A stretch of DNA of 64,000 nt, taken from Megalonaias nervosa (Eukaryota; Mollusca; Bivalvia; Unionida; Unionidae). Position numbers and translations under genes: made by a program. The DNA lies in the NCBI GenBank assembly GCA_016617855.1, contig JAECUM010003292.1, positions 1 through 64,000 on the forward strand, read 5' to 3'. The notes under the pieces were generated by a model. The model did no database searches, was not told the origin of the DNA, and saw only the letters and a list, made by a program, of their open reading frames with translations. Shown here one piece after another: positions 45,875-56,394 of this stretch. Within the stretch, counting starts at the first letter, position 1. Each line of letters opens with the position of its first letter.

Positions 45875-46030
45875 GGATGGTTCCTCTGTAACAAAACATT
45901 CTGAATTTGGTCAGAAACTCGCTGGAAATTTAATGTATTTAAGGCTTAACTATGCTTTGCTATAAAGAATAACAATGAACAATCATAAACTCAAGGTCAT
46001 GCACATTTTAAAAAGTGAGAAAAAAATCAC

Positions 46031-46120
46031 CGTTTTAATTCTTTGGATGAAGGTCAGCTCTTGGACAAGAGTTCCAAAAGCAGATCGCTGGGGTGAGAAG
46101 AATGGGTGGATAATTCTTCC
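46031..46120 (-). CDS. SLC30A6: SLC30A6 exon 2: cytosolic N-terminus
   Basis: Acceptor TTTCAG|GGAAGA and donor AAAACG|gtgatt bound 90 bp, exactly 30 codons in phase 0. It encodes GRIIHPFFSPQRSAFGTLVQ followed by ELTFIQRIKT, a basic N-terminal tail before TM1. The HPFFSPQRSAFG core matches the HLFRKPQRSFFG core of vertebrate ZnT6. It joins exon 1 directly after the ATG and exon 3 in phase 0. Confidence 0.85.
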
Positions 46121-46254
46121 CTGAAATAAAGTGAAATCAAGACATAGTTCTTGTTAGTTTATTTTCAACATGGAGAGAAAGATACCATTTACTAGCATGC
46201 ATGAAACTGGTAATCATATTTTGTATGAAAAATATCTTTCTTTTGATTTATGGA

Positions 46255-46420
46255 TCATACTAAGTCTGAAATATTCACAAGTTTGCTGGAAATATAATGT
46301 GCAGGGAAAAGAAGTGTTGAAATCTGACACAAGTTTGCTGGAAGGGGTCGGGGTGGGGGCAGAGAAGTATCTGAAACTGACACAAGTTTGCTGGAAATGG
46401 GAGGGGCCCAGGGAGAGAAG
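46255..46420. repeat. Short imperfect repeat, three units
   Basis: 'cacaagtttgctggaa' recurs three times with G-rich linkers, downstream of the acceptor side of exon 2. Confidence 0.6.
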
Positions 46421-46464
46421 TGTTTGAATCTAAAAGCGCAGCAAAAAGTTCATGTTACAATTGA

Positions 46465-46628
46465 TCATTGGCACATCAGCATAATCATCCAGGGGTCTAT
46501 CTTGTAATTGGCACATCAGCATAATCATCCACTGGTCCATCTTGTAATTGGCACATTAGCATAGTCATCCAGGGGTCCATCTTGTAATTGGCACATTAGC
46601 ATAGTCATCCAGGGGTCCATCTTGTAAT
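46465..46628. repeat. 40-bp tandem repeat, four units
   Basis: 'attggcacatcagcataatc' plus 'atccaggggtccatcttgta', nearly identical units. Confidence 0.9.
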
Positions 46629-48989
46629 TGTTTTGAAAGGTAGAGGGTAATCTGATTATTTAAAAAAGGTACTAACATACAGGAAACTTCAGAGGGAATG
46701 AAAGTGTGAGGGAATGGCAAGTGCAAGAAGACTTTTAGGAAAGGAAAAGGTTTTTGTAAGAGAATGCCACATTGCTTTTCAAAGACAGTTAATTCATTTA
46801 TTTTCATGAGTATCAATTTCTTTAGTTTTCTGAAAAATGACAATTGGATTGGCACTTAAATTCACTGACTGTATAACCTGTTTTAATTTTTAGTGAGAAC
46901 TCACATGACTGAGTCTTTAAATTCATGATAATGATACAGGAATCATGAAATCCATGAAAACTGGTACCTCATGAAAACTAGTACCCTCTAAATAACTCCA
47001 TTCACAGTAAAATTACTGTATATTAATTGATGCCATATTGCTGCAGGTAAATAACGTAAATTCAACTGATTTGCTGGTTGGTATCAGACATTCTAAAGCA
47101 AGCTGTTGTGAAAAACAGAAAAAGTATTTTTTAATATAAAAAAGACTAGAGCAACTGGGATTTGTACTGAACCTTGAGCAATAAAGGTAACATCTGCATC
47201 ACAAAATATCAAATTTACCTCAAAAATGAACAATACTCAAATCTAGATAATTGCGAGTTGGGTGGGTGGGTGGTGGTATCCTTACAGAGGTACAGATAAT
47301 GTCGTCTCATTAGCTAGATCAAGGAACACCAGTGTGTTGCGGCTCAAAATGACATATCCCATCCCCATCACTATTTTTTAAAAATTAACCCAATAACAGG
47401 AGTCTCTTGAAGGTACAGATGTTCTACTGGCTGAAAAAAATTTCCAGGAATTTAATATAAGACCATTTCTTCCCTTTTAAATGAGTGTTGAAATCTGAGA
47501 TTCTGTTACACTGGTATATGCCAGTTTCTATTTATGAAATTTGCTCCAGTACCAGAAAGAAATGAGTCGGTTAGTATTCATTTACTGACAAACTGTAAAC
47601 ATGTTTTAAGTTGTGAAATTGTCTCAGCACAAACATTTGTCAGAAGCTGACTTCTTCTTTTCATTTGCCACTAAAACTGAAGTCATATCCCTGCTGTCTT
47701 TCATAAAGGGCACTGGGGCTTGTAACACTGCTTATAATTTATAATATGTACTATATATAAACAACAGAAGGAAGGACACTTTTTCCATTTCTCCGGTAAC
47801 CTATTTATGAAGTGACACCAATTCCTCAAGCTACACTTTGCATAGATTAATAGCTTTAGCACTGATGTTTAGCTTCCAGGCCTACATCAAAACTTGATCC
47901 ACTTTCCCACCTTTAAGGAATGTTAGCCTGTTTTCCAATATTACAACTGGAGATGGCCATGATCACACGCTTAATAAGCAAAACCAACAAACTGAATCAA
48001 AACTGCCCTCTCATTTGTCAACTGAATATGATGCACTACACCCACTAATAACATCATTTTCATTTGACCAATGAGAGGGCAGTATTCTATTCAGTGGATT
48101 CACTTGCACGTTCACTGGGCACAATCATAGGTAACATCATATACCAGCAGTAACATCAATGTTGGTTCTTAAAAAGATGGGTACTTTAATTCTTGGGTTT
48201 TTCTGCACCTGCAATTATTTACACGCAACCAGTTTAGTGGCTGATTGCAACAACACAGCAGCAGAAAGAAAATTGGCTTATGTCTACGATGGCTTCATCA
48301 CCTAATGCCTTTAAACAGATTGGCTGACTCTCTTTTCAGTTATGCATGACAAATTGCAGGTTTGCAAAACAATAAGAATTGAAGTACCCATCTTTCTGCT
48401 TCTGTCCTTTTGCCATGAATGATCTGTAATGAGTTGTTTCATTTGTATACCATTTATGCTTCTATTTCTTCTTTTCTGAAACAAATTAATAACCACATGT
48501 TTATTTACTGAGGGACTGTCTTGCTTTGGATTTTGCTGCTTTCTTTTTTTTGATGACCAGAAATCATGTGCTAGATCTATAAGCCATGCTTAAGTTAAAA
48601 AAAACTTTCACTAGCACCAAGCTGCTAAAACCGAACTGTTTATACAGTGCATGTAAACACATTTAGCTATTAACTTAATATGTAAACTCTGAAGTACAGC
48701 TGTTACTGAGTGTAAATTTTGTTTGGTGACTGATGGTAACAATATTGGAATGACATGATGTTGACCCGTATCTATTACCAATGCAGCTCCTGTATGGGCC
48801 AGAAACTCATTTACTTCATTTTCTTTTTCTAATGGATGGATTACAACATAACTTTCTCTAGTAACTTTACAGTAACAGATAAACCATGACTGATGAGATT
48901 CGTTGATTAGCATTTGTATAGGTAAAATTTGGACTTATCGACTTTTCTCCATCATTGCCGGTACAAGGTAGTGGCAATTGTGTAAGCCC
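46629..48989. other. Intron 1, unclassified
   Basis: AT-rich with short open frames at 46565-46855 and 48611-48913 (minus). The latter (…NEFLAHTGAALVIDTGQ…) looks faintly protein-like but has no recognised family, splice context or start evidence. No repeats are obvious. Confidence 0.4.
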
Positions 48990-50270
48990 CCTTGGATTCT
49001 CTGATTGAAACCATCTTTGATACTCTTTAGCAATATCAATATTTTCAGTTTAACTGCTGTGGTGCCCATATTGGATATCAGCTTGGCACTATTTTCCTTT
49101 TGGGCCAATAAGGAATCATAAGAAGTCTTTTGGTGGACAGCCCCAAGTTGATATGACTTTTCATTTTTAGGACAGTAACAAAATATTTCAAGATGGATGA
49201 CATGGTGGCCATATTCTAAAAACTGACACAACATCTCTTTATTACCAACTAGACATCATAAGATATCTTTTGGCAAAGGCACAATGTTGATATGACCAAC
49301 CATCTGGAGGCCATATTGGACATTAGATCAATGCCATTTTCTCTTGGACCATTATAAAATGTATTCTGGTGAAAATGACATGGCAAAATTTCTTTTCCTT
49401 CAGGAGAATTTGCAATAACAAGACTACTGTGGTGGCCATACTGGATATCAGTCTGGCCCCATTTTCACTGAGAACCAACCAGACTTCATAAGAAGTCCTC
49501 TGGTAAAATTCTCATGCCAATATTGCTTTTCATGCAGTAGAATAGCAATAACAGGATTTTCAAAATGACCACTGGCAGTCATATTGGACACACGATCTAC
49601 ACAATTTTCATTTAAGACCAACTAGACATAATAAGAAGCCTTTTAGTGAAAACCCAATGTTGATATAACCATCCATTCAAGTAGCCATAACAAGATGGGC
49701 AATGTAGCAGCCATACTGACCATCAGATCAGCACCATTGTCATTTAGAACTAGTTATATATCATAAGAAATCCTCTGGTGAAAAACCATGTCAATATGAC
49801 ATTCCATTTAGGAGAAGCAGTAATAAATAAGATTTTCAAGATAGAAACAGTAGTGGCCATTTTGGACATCAGATCAGTCCCATTTCATTTATGACAAACT
49901 AGATATCATAACAAGTCTTTTAATAAAAACCACATGTTAATATTACCATCCATTCTGGAGAAGTAGCAGTAGCAAAATTTTCAAGATGGTCACTGTGTTG
50001 GCCATACGGGGTGTCTTAGTGGTACCATTTTCATTTAGGACCAACCAGACATCATAAGAAGTCTTCTGGTGAAAACCCCCATGTCAATATGATTTTCTGT
50101 TCAGGAGTAGTGATAAAAGATTTTCAAAATGGCTACCCTGGCAGCCATACTGGAGACCAGATTGAGCGCATTTGCATTTAGGATATGCAAGAAATCATAA
50201 GAAGTATTTTTTATGAAAAACCCTTGTTGACATGATAATCAATTCAGAAGGAGTAACAATAACAAGATTT
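48990..50270 (+). repeat. Degenerate ~140-bp repeat family A array
   Basis: The 'catcataagaagtctt' word occurs near 49110, 49253, 49489, 49628, 49757, 49912, 50050 and 50196. Between occurrences come 'ggtgaaaaccccatgttgat', 'atgaccatccattca', 'gattttcaagatggcca', 'ggcagccatattggacatca' and 'gcaccattttcatttaggac'. About nine diverged units in one direction. Confidence 0.8.
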
Positions 50271-50427
50271 TTGGGATGTAAAAAAAAACTACATGTAAAA
50301 AAAAATACATGTAAATTATAAACACACTATCAGATGAAGTTACTTTTAGTGGTCAGTAGTCAAAGTTAAACTATTCCATAACACATACTGACATATACTT
50401 ATATGAGGACATCTACAATGACATTTG

Positions 50428-50429
<2 letters not shown>

Positions 50430-50507
<78 letters not shown>
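50430..50507. repeat. (AT)n microsatellite
   Basis: About 39 AT dinucleotides without interruption. Confidence 0.95.
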
Positions 50508-50509
<2 letters not shown>

Positions 50510-50647
50510 GCACAAGTTTTACAAGATGAGGTGCCTTAAGACAGGAAATGGTATTAAAAACTAGACAAATGTTCTACTGCTGGAATAAAATATGCATCGG
50601 CCTCAAGGATGAGTACACATAGGATTCATAGAAATAGTAGTAGCGGA

Positions 50648-51000
50648 CCCTAACCCTCACCAAGAATGGAATATTCTTTATCATCATTCAGAACTATTTC
50701 AATTTCTAATTCAGAATATATAATCCAATTTACATGGGATATAGATAGCTTGTAAATGAGTCCAATCAAAAAGGGTTTGGAATTTTGTGAAGAAATTTGT
50801 ATCCAAACAGACTCAATTTCATTCAGTCCTAGATCTTTACGTTGTTTTGCTATAATACCATTTCTGACATAAACTAAGAGCCCACCACCTGCTGTTTTCC
50901 TGTCTTCATGGAAAGGTATATCATAATTATTTACTAACAAAAAGTTGTCTAAATGATTCTCCTTTAACAATATTTCAGAAATTTCAAAGACAAGCATTAT
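50648..51000 (-). mobile_element. LINE endonuclease fragment
   Basis: The minus-strand frame contains NNYDIPFHEDRKTAGGGLLV then YVRNGIIAKQRKDLGLNEIE and FLIGLIYKLSISHVNW, ending YSILGEG. This is the apurinic-endonuclease-like domain of CR1/Jockey-type LINEs, with the GGGLLVYV motif. Near the end ILGEG stands where family members have ILGDFN. It is truncated on both sides and begins about 40 bp from the SLC30A6 exon 1 donor. Confidence 0.8.
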
Positions 51001-51037
51001 ATTCTCGTGATTTAATAACTTATTTGCTTTATCTTAC

Positions 51038-51087
51038 CATTGTGTTTCTTTCTCCATGTCTCCCCAATTCGGTGTATCCACCAGAAC
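51038..51087 (-). CDS. SLC30A6: SLC30A6 exon 1: leader and start codon
   Basis: On the minus strand this segment follows an acceptor-like ATTTCAG and ends ACACAATG|gtaaga. The terminal ATG (51040-51038) is chosen as the start because joining it to exon 2 gives M-GRIIHPFFSPQRS, matching the N-terminus of ZnT6 (M-G-x-I-H-x-F then PQRS). The intron therefore falls directly after the start codon. The context is good, with A at -3 and G at +4 supplied by exon 2. The frame is also open upstream of the ATG to the exon edge, so a longer N-terminus from an unseen exon cannot be excluded. An out-of-frame ATG lies 17 nt upstream. A LINE endonuclease fragment begins about 40 bp downstream of the donor. 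Confidence 0.7.
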
Positions 51088-51254
51088 CTGAAATGGCAAA
51101 TATAACATTGATGATACAATTTCTCCAGGGTCAGAGGTCACACGGTGGTTTAAAAGGAAGTTTAAATTTAATATGTGTTATTAACATTAAATTTAGTATT
51201 TTCAGCTTTTGGAAATAACTCATCGGCTCATTCAACATAAGGGAATAATCAAAA

Positions 51255-51445
51255 AGAACCAGAGAAAAGAAACAGTCTTTAATGAAGACTGGTACACTAA
51301 AGTACTTTTAAAAACATCCATATAGCAGAGAAAAGTCTTAATGAAGACTGGTGCACTGAAGTACTTGTAAAAACATCCATATAGCAGAGAAAAGACAATC
51401 TTTAATGAAGACTGGTACACTAAAATGCTTGCAAAAACATCCACA
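51255..51445. repeat. ~62-bp tandem repeat, three units
   Basis: 'aatgaagactggtacactaa' with 'gtacttgtaaaaacatccat' and 'atagcagagaaaag', three copies upstream of SLC30A6 exon 1. Confidence 0.85.
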
Positions 51446-53660
51446 TAGCAAAAAGTAGTTATTTTATGTTTTCATGTTGCAAGAGACCATTAATTTTAAT
51501 CTCCAATTGAGTACTGTGTGTGGCATTGAGTATCTAAACACTAATAATTCAACAACATTACTATTTATGCTAAAGAGCACTATAGTGCTAAATGATTAGG
51601 CATACATTTACAATTCAATACACTCATTCTGTTTGACTGGTTCTACAAGTCTTTATAACAATTTGTTATCTCCCATTGGACTAACTATTAATAAATTTCT
51701 GTTCCATGTTTTCCACGAAAGGGGCTCATATTTATATATATAACTTTGAAACTCTCATTTATATCTAACTGAAGATTTCATGATGGGAAGAGTCTGAACA
51801 GTATATCTTTTATCCTTGGAAATCCTCTAACCATTGTTTTCGAAGATGCATACACTGTATAGTCAGTTGTTAGGTATATGTCTCTTTTTGCAGAACATTT
51901 TTATGAAATTTTCTCAAATTTTTATGATATCTTCAGCATCTTCTTGTACTGTAACTCTTAACCTATGGCACTTTTAAAGCTATTAGAAAGGTTGAGGCCA
52001 TGATTCCTGAAATTCTAGCACAAGAATCTATGGTTCCTTTCCAAAATTTCTTTCCTTATGAACTATGAACTACCCAGAATTAAACATTTATATAATTCAT
52101 ACTTCAATTGCAAAAAAATAATTTCTGCTACTTTCAATTGTCTTATAGGTACATGCTGTCCTGTACCACAGACAATATATACTCAGCAAGAAATTCCAAG
52201 GTATTATATGTGTCGCTTGCTGTCCTGTACCACAGACAACATACACTCAGCAAGAAATTCCAAGGTATTATATTTGTGTCGCTTGCTCCCTTGTCTGATA
52301 CAGATACATGTAAACATGTATGTTCTCACTTTCATATGACCTTGCTTTAGGACCACTGGGGTTGGGGTTAAAATGCACAAAGGACAGTGTCTGCTGAGTC
52401 TATAATCTGATCATACTGCTATCCCTTCCTGGGTTCTGGACTAATGACAGTATCAATAACTTTAACCAGAAACTTGACCAAGTATTTCAAATGATCCTGA
52501 CCTGGCCTAAGTGTCAGAGCATGTGTTGGCGTTCAAGGTTATGAAAGGACGAAGTCTAAGAATGATATTACTCCAGTGTTTTTTAAAAATAAATTTGTCA
52601 AAATAAGTTAAACATCAAAATTATCTTAAAGGCTGGTTGAAAATTTACTATTAAAGTGAAACTGCTTATTTATCAGATAGAAAATTCTAGAACTTTTATT
52701 AAAATAAGCAAAAATATAGAATGAAAGACGTTGTAAAAGTTTGGTTTTTTGTTAAATTTGCACAAATTAGAGTAACAAAGAACTACCTCTGAACATATTA
52801 ATGACAGATCCACATAAAGGTTTAATTTATAACTCTTTACGCGATTCTAAACAGTGTTACTGATGCAGTTATCATGCAGCTCTGAGTCATGTGGCTAACA
52901 CACTGAGTAGCAGACTGGATACATATTATGGTGGGAGGATGAGTTGCCCCATCAGATTAGTAACTAATGATTTTTATGAGGGCTTAATGACCGACAAAAA
53001 AAGAATTGGTTTAAATGGATTTTTTTTTTTCTCATGGAAATGTATCTTTGTTTCATTTCACAACTGGTAATGAGAGGATTTTCAACAAATTTTTCAGTGT
53101 TAACAAATGTTGTGATAATGATGTCCTTGAGCGATGCGTTCTCTTCCAGATGTGACTTCATGACACCGCATCAAAATATGGTATGGATCGAGATCTTAAG
53201 CAACAGGACTAACCGTTTTGTAAACTTCAATTTGAGGAGAGATGCTAACATTCATGAAACCGGTCCTGATCATTCTGACCTAAAAGTTGCCTGTGGTGGT
53301 AATGACAATTCTTTATTAAAGGCATCATCTGTCTAACAAACATATTTAATCTACATCCATGAAACAAGTACATGACCGTAAAACGAAAATGGGTGATTCA
53401 CGAAAATGGGTAAGAGATGACATCAAACATTTTTGAATGTGATCGCATCTAATGTACCTTTGCCAAGATCGACAGATACACTGCTGCTTATTAAATCTGG
53501 TATTACATTAGCAGTCATTGTAAGTTATGTAAATTTGTGCAGCGTAATAAAAACTTTCCGTGAATGCAACTTGCCACCGGAACAACACTTCACAACATGC
53601 TCTATTTGTTAAATTGTTGATGAATGGTTGATATTGTATTGTTGAGGCCAATCAAAATCA
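51446..53660. other. Interval between SLC30A6 and the XDH-like gene
   Basis: Apart from the 68-bp duplication nothing is assigned. The frame at 53034-53336 has no recognised family. The promoters of both genes should lie here or in unseen 5' exons. Confidence 0.4.
52145..52290. repeat. 68-bp direct duplication
   Basis: 'tgctgtcctgtaccacagac' to 'aaattccaaggtattatat' occurs twice in a row, with a partial third 'cgcttgctcccttgt'. Confidence 0.85.
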
Positions 53661-53723
53661 TTGAAACATCAGTTGAGACGGAATGGGGCAGTGCCGGGGA
53701 TTCCGTCACCAGCCATTCAAAAT
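53661..53723. repeat. Hairpin-containing repeat, copy 1
   Basis: A 63-bp sequence with arms GACGGAAT (53677-53684) and ATTCCGTC (53700-53707) around a 15-nt GC-rich loop (ggggcagtgccgggg). It is nearly identical to 54230-54294. It stands out by GC content from the AT-rich surroundings and lies 90-150 bp upstream of the XDH-like start codon. Function unknown. Confidence 0.75.
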
Positions 53724-53772
53724 CGTTTAAACGAGTTTTCCCTAGATGTACATTTTGGTAAATTTTCACACA

Positions 53773-53781
53773 GATATATAT
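53773..53781 (+). promoter_or_regulatory. TATA-like sequence before the XDH-like exon
   Basis: GATATATATG lies about 30 bp upstream of the ATG of the XDH-like exon. It could serve as a TATA box, but it would leave almost no 5' leader and AT-rich words are common here. Weak support. Confidence 0.2.
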
Positions 53782-53809
53782 GTAAACAAGGTGAAGGAAC
53801 ACATAAACG

Positions 53810-53887
53810 ATGGAGGTAAATAGTGAAAAGAACGCATCTATGGAAAGTGCAACAAGTGTGCTTGTATTTTATGTTAATGGCAAGAAG
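53810..53887 (+). CDS. XDH: Xanthine dehydrogenase/aldehyde oxidase-like first exon
   Basis: An ATG at 53810 opens 26 codons ending in a consensus donor (GGCAAGAAG|gtaagc). The peptide MEVNSEKNASMESATS-VLVFYVNGKK has a short variable start and then the SVLVFYVNGKK strand. That strand begins the N-terminal 2Fe-2S domain of xanthine dehydrogenase and aldehyde oxidase (LVFFVNGRKV in mammals). These enzymes are cytosolic molybdo-flavoproteins that oxidise purines or aldehydes. The next family exon, with the iron-sulphur cysteines, was not found downstream, so intron 1 would exceed 10 kb. The match rests on about 11 residues, so it is tentative. It lies head to head with SLC30A6 exon 1, 2.7 kb away. 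Confidence 0.55.
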
Positions 53888-54229
53888 GTAAGCATACAGA
53901 CAGAACACAATGCATTTTGTTTTGAAACAAAAGCATCTTTCCAAATAGATATTATCATATTTGTAGTTTGCTACCTACTATTGACACACTTAGATAACAG
54001 TGCTCGTGTCCCAGGAAAGTGTTTTTCAAAACTGGGTTACATCGTATATATGACATCGCACATGTTGCCGCGTATAGTTAGTTGAATGACAGTATACAGA
54101 TCGAACAGCAAGTTGTTCACCATCTTGTTATTGTTCTTTTTCTGATGATGACATTACTGACGTAGCCGCCACCAATAATGTCAGAAATAAAAGCGGCGAA
54201 CAAATGTAGTATGCAGACTCAGTTAATCT

Positions 54230-54294
54230 TTGAAACATCAACTGAGACGGAATGGGGGCAGTGCCGGGGATTCCGTCGCCAGCCATTCAAAATT
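54230..54294. repeat. Hairpin-containing repeat, copy 2
   Basis: Second copy of the 53661 repeat in the same orientation. The GACGGAAT/ATTCCGTC arms are conserved, the loop has one extra G, and there are only a few substitutions. It lies in the first intron of the XDH-like gene, so the two copies bracket its first exon. Confidence 0.75.
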
Positions 54295-54345
54295 GTTGTT
54301 AAGTTGGTTAAATTTCGAAAAGTGGGATAAGTATAATATATTATG

Positions 54346-54346
<1 letters not shown>

Positions 54347-54396
<50 letters not shown>
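54347..54396. repeat. (CA)n microsatellite
   Basis: About 25 CA dinucleotides. The poly-Cys/Val frame on the minus strand is an artefact. Confidence 0.95.
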
Positions 54397-54398
<2 letters not shown>

Positions 54399-55124
54399 GG
54401 GTTCAAATTTGTTAACTATGGAAAAGTTTGCAGTGTTGAGAGTGTGTATTGAAGATGAAAGGTAGACCAGCAGGTTGTTCTCATCCTTTTTTTTTTTCTC
54501 TCTCTGACAATAAAAGAAAAGTAGTGAACAACTTGTTGGTTTAAGATTATAGAGGCAAGTTATCATGGTGAACACAATATAAAAATTTGAAAACATTGAA
54601 AGCAAATCAAACCATTCAGTTTTGAGGTCAAATGTAGCAGTTCAGCATCAGAGATCATATCAACTCAGCTGAAATTAGATTAACTTAAGATAGTGTATGG
54701 GTGAATGTATGAGTGAGAGGGCATTCTCCTTGTTATGGTTGGGGCTAAACAGAGTTAATTCTTCAGAGAATTACAACCCACAAATGCCTTTTTTGGATAA
54801 AACAATCTGATTAAAGTCTGTTCTGGTCTTTTCATGTGGAATTCTTCATGTGACATAGGACCGTGAAAGTTTGATTTTGATTAGATTGTGATATCATTAG
54901 ATCATTTAATCCTGGGTTGTGAAACATTATCTTTCTCAATAATGTACTGGTGTGAAATATTGTCAACTCTCTCTCTATCTCTCTCATTCTCTGCCCTGTT
55001 ATAAGTAACAAATTCTCATACTTTGGTATGAGTTGAATGAGTGGACAGAATTTAATAACATGCTCCCCTGACACTGGAACTGTTCTATATGTGTATATAC
55101 AGACACACTAGTCTCAGGAGATAT
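54397..55124. other. XDH-like intron 1, unclassified
   Basis: A pyrimidine-rich run at 54487-54510 and a CTCTCT run at 54966-54988. No exon of the enzyme is visible. Confidence 0.4.
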
Positions 55125-55665
55125 TTTCTAACTCTTGTGCCAGGAGTGAGTTGCAATAGTTACATGTTCCAGGAATGAGTTGCAATAGTTACTTGTCGAT
55201 TTAGCTGCAATAATTACTTGGCCTAGGAGTGAGTTGCAATAGATTAGATACGTGTCCCAGGAGTGAGTTGCAGTAATTACTTGACCCAGGAGTGAGTTGC
55301 AATATTTACATGTCCCAGGAGTGAGTTGCAATAGTTATATGTCCCAGGAGTGAGTTGCAATAATTACTTGCCCTAGGAGTGAGTTCCAGTAGTTACATGT
55401 CCCAGGAGTTAGCTGCAATAATTACTTGACCTAGGAGTGAGCTGCAATAGTTACATGTCCCAGGAGTGAGTTGCAATAATTACTTGACCCAAGAGTGAGT
55501 TGCAATAGTTACATGCCCAAGAGTGAGTTGCAATAGTTACATGCCCCAGGAGTGAGTTGCAATAGTTATATGACCCAAGAGTGAGTTGCAATATTTACAT
55601 GTCCCAGGAGTGAGTTGCAATAGTTACATGCCCAAGAGTGAGTTGCAATAGTTACAGGTTCCAAT
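55125..55665. repeat. 29-bp minisatellite, about 18 units
   Basis: 'gagttgcaatagttacatgt' plus 'cccaggagt', with 'aattacttgaccc' variants interspersed. Confidence 0.92.
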
Positions 55666-56329
55666 GATCGTTTTGCTCAACACTACTTAAAGATTACGTA
55701 CTGGATGCAAACTTGATACTAAAATGGGTAAAAATCATAAAAATGTTTATGAATTAAGGCAGTGGGTTTAAAACCCTTTAAATGCTTGATACCTTAGATA
55801 AATATATATCATAAGCAACAAGGTATATAATTCAGAAATTGCTTACCTTTTTCTTCACTCTGAATATAATATTTACATGAAATATGCCCCACTGTAGTAT
55901 CAAGCAGGCATCAAGTAAAAATAAATTTAGCTTCCATTGCTACATGTTATAGACTGATGGCAAGTAGGCAAAATAAACCCAATTGACACTTGTGCTACAT
56001 CTTAAACAATGTTGATTTTTGGTGTTTGGTAAGAGTAGAAAATGGCGAGATTTCTTCAAAATTTATGAATCTTCATCTGCCTGGCCGAGGAACAAGCAGG
56101 TAGTAAAATTTACTTGGCAGAGCCAATTTTTACCTGGTCAGGACTTGAGGATGAGTGTTTTACTTGCACTCTGCACATACATTCATGCATACAGCACCCT
56201 CTCACTTTAAAGTTTTTTATTTTGATACAGTTCCTATTATAAGGCAAGTCTAGTCATGGATTCCATTTTTCAAAGTGGTAGTAAAATTATATGCATTGTG
56301 TACCTCATTTTAAGGTGGAATACTCTCAA

Positions 56330-56330
<1 letters not shown>
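55666..56330. other. Unclassified, with a lone 35-bp repeat unit
   Basis: At 56224-56266 'gatacagttcctattataag' followed by 'gcaagtctagtcatggattc' resembles one unit of the minisatellite at 4943-5548. Otherwise nothing. Confidence 0.5.

Positions 56331-56390
<60 letters not shown>
56331..56390. repeat. (TA)n tract left of the Penelope-derived unit
   Basis: 30 TA dinucleotides followed by 'cata'. A matching (TA)n-cata lies on the other side of the unit at 57866-57928. Confidence 0.95.

Positions 56391-56394
<4 letters not shown>

Larger units (their letters stand above)
4540..51087 (-). other. SLC30A6: SLC30A6 (ZnT6) orthologue, gene span (C-terminal end missing)
   Basis: Eleven minus-strand exons with GT/AG borders join without a phase error into about 296 codons. 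The product follows vertebrate ZnT6 from its first residues to the start of the cytosolic domain. ZnT6 is a cation-diffusion-facilitator protein of the early secretory pathway that pairs with ZnT5 to deliver zinc to Golgi enzymes such as alkaline phosphatases. Six membrane segments can be read: TM1 in exon 3, TM2 across exons 4-5, TM3 in exon 6, TM4 in exon 8, TM5 in exon 9 and TM6 in exon 10. TM2 and TM5 lack the paired His/Asp zinc ligands, a known ZnT6 trait. The exons after exon 11 (the family continues with a GSVHVR-type stretch) were not found and are probably left of the window. Introns range from about 2 to 13 kb and hold nearly all the repeats listed here. Confidence 0.9.

Noticed and set aside
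48611..48913. Protein-like frame (NEFLAHTGAALVIDTGQ) on the minus strand
   Set aside because: No recognised family, no splice or promoter context, and it sits within SLC30A6 intron 1; a database search would be needed to revive it.
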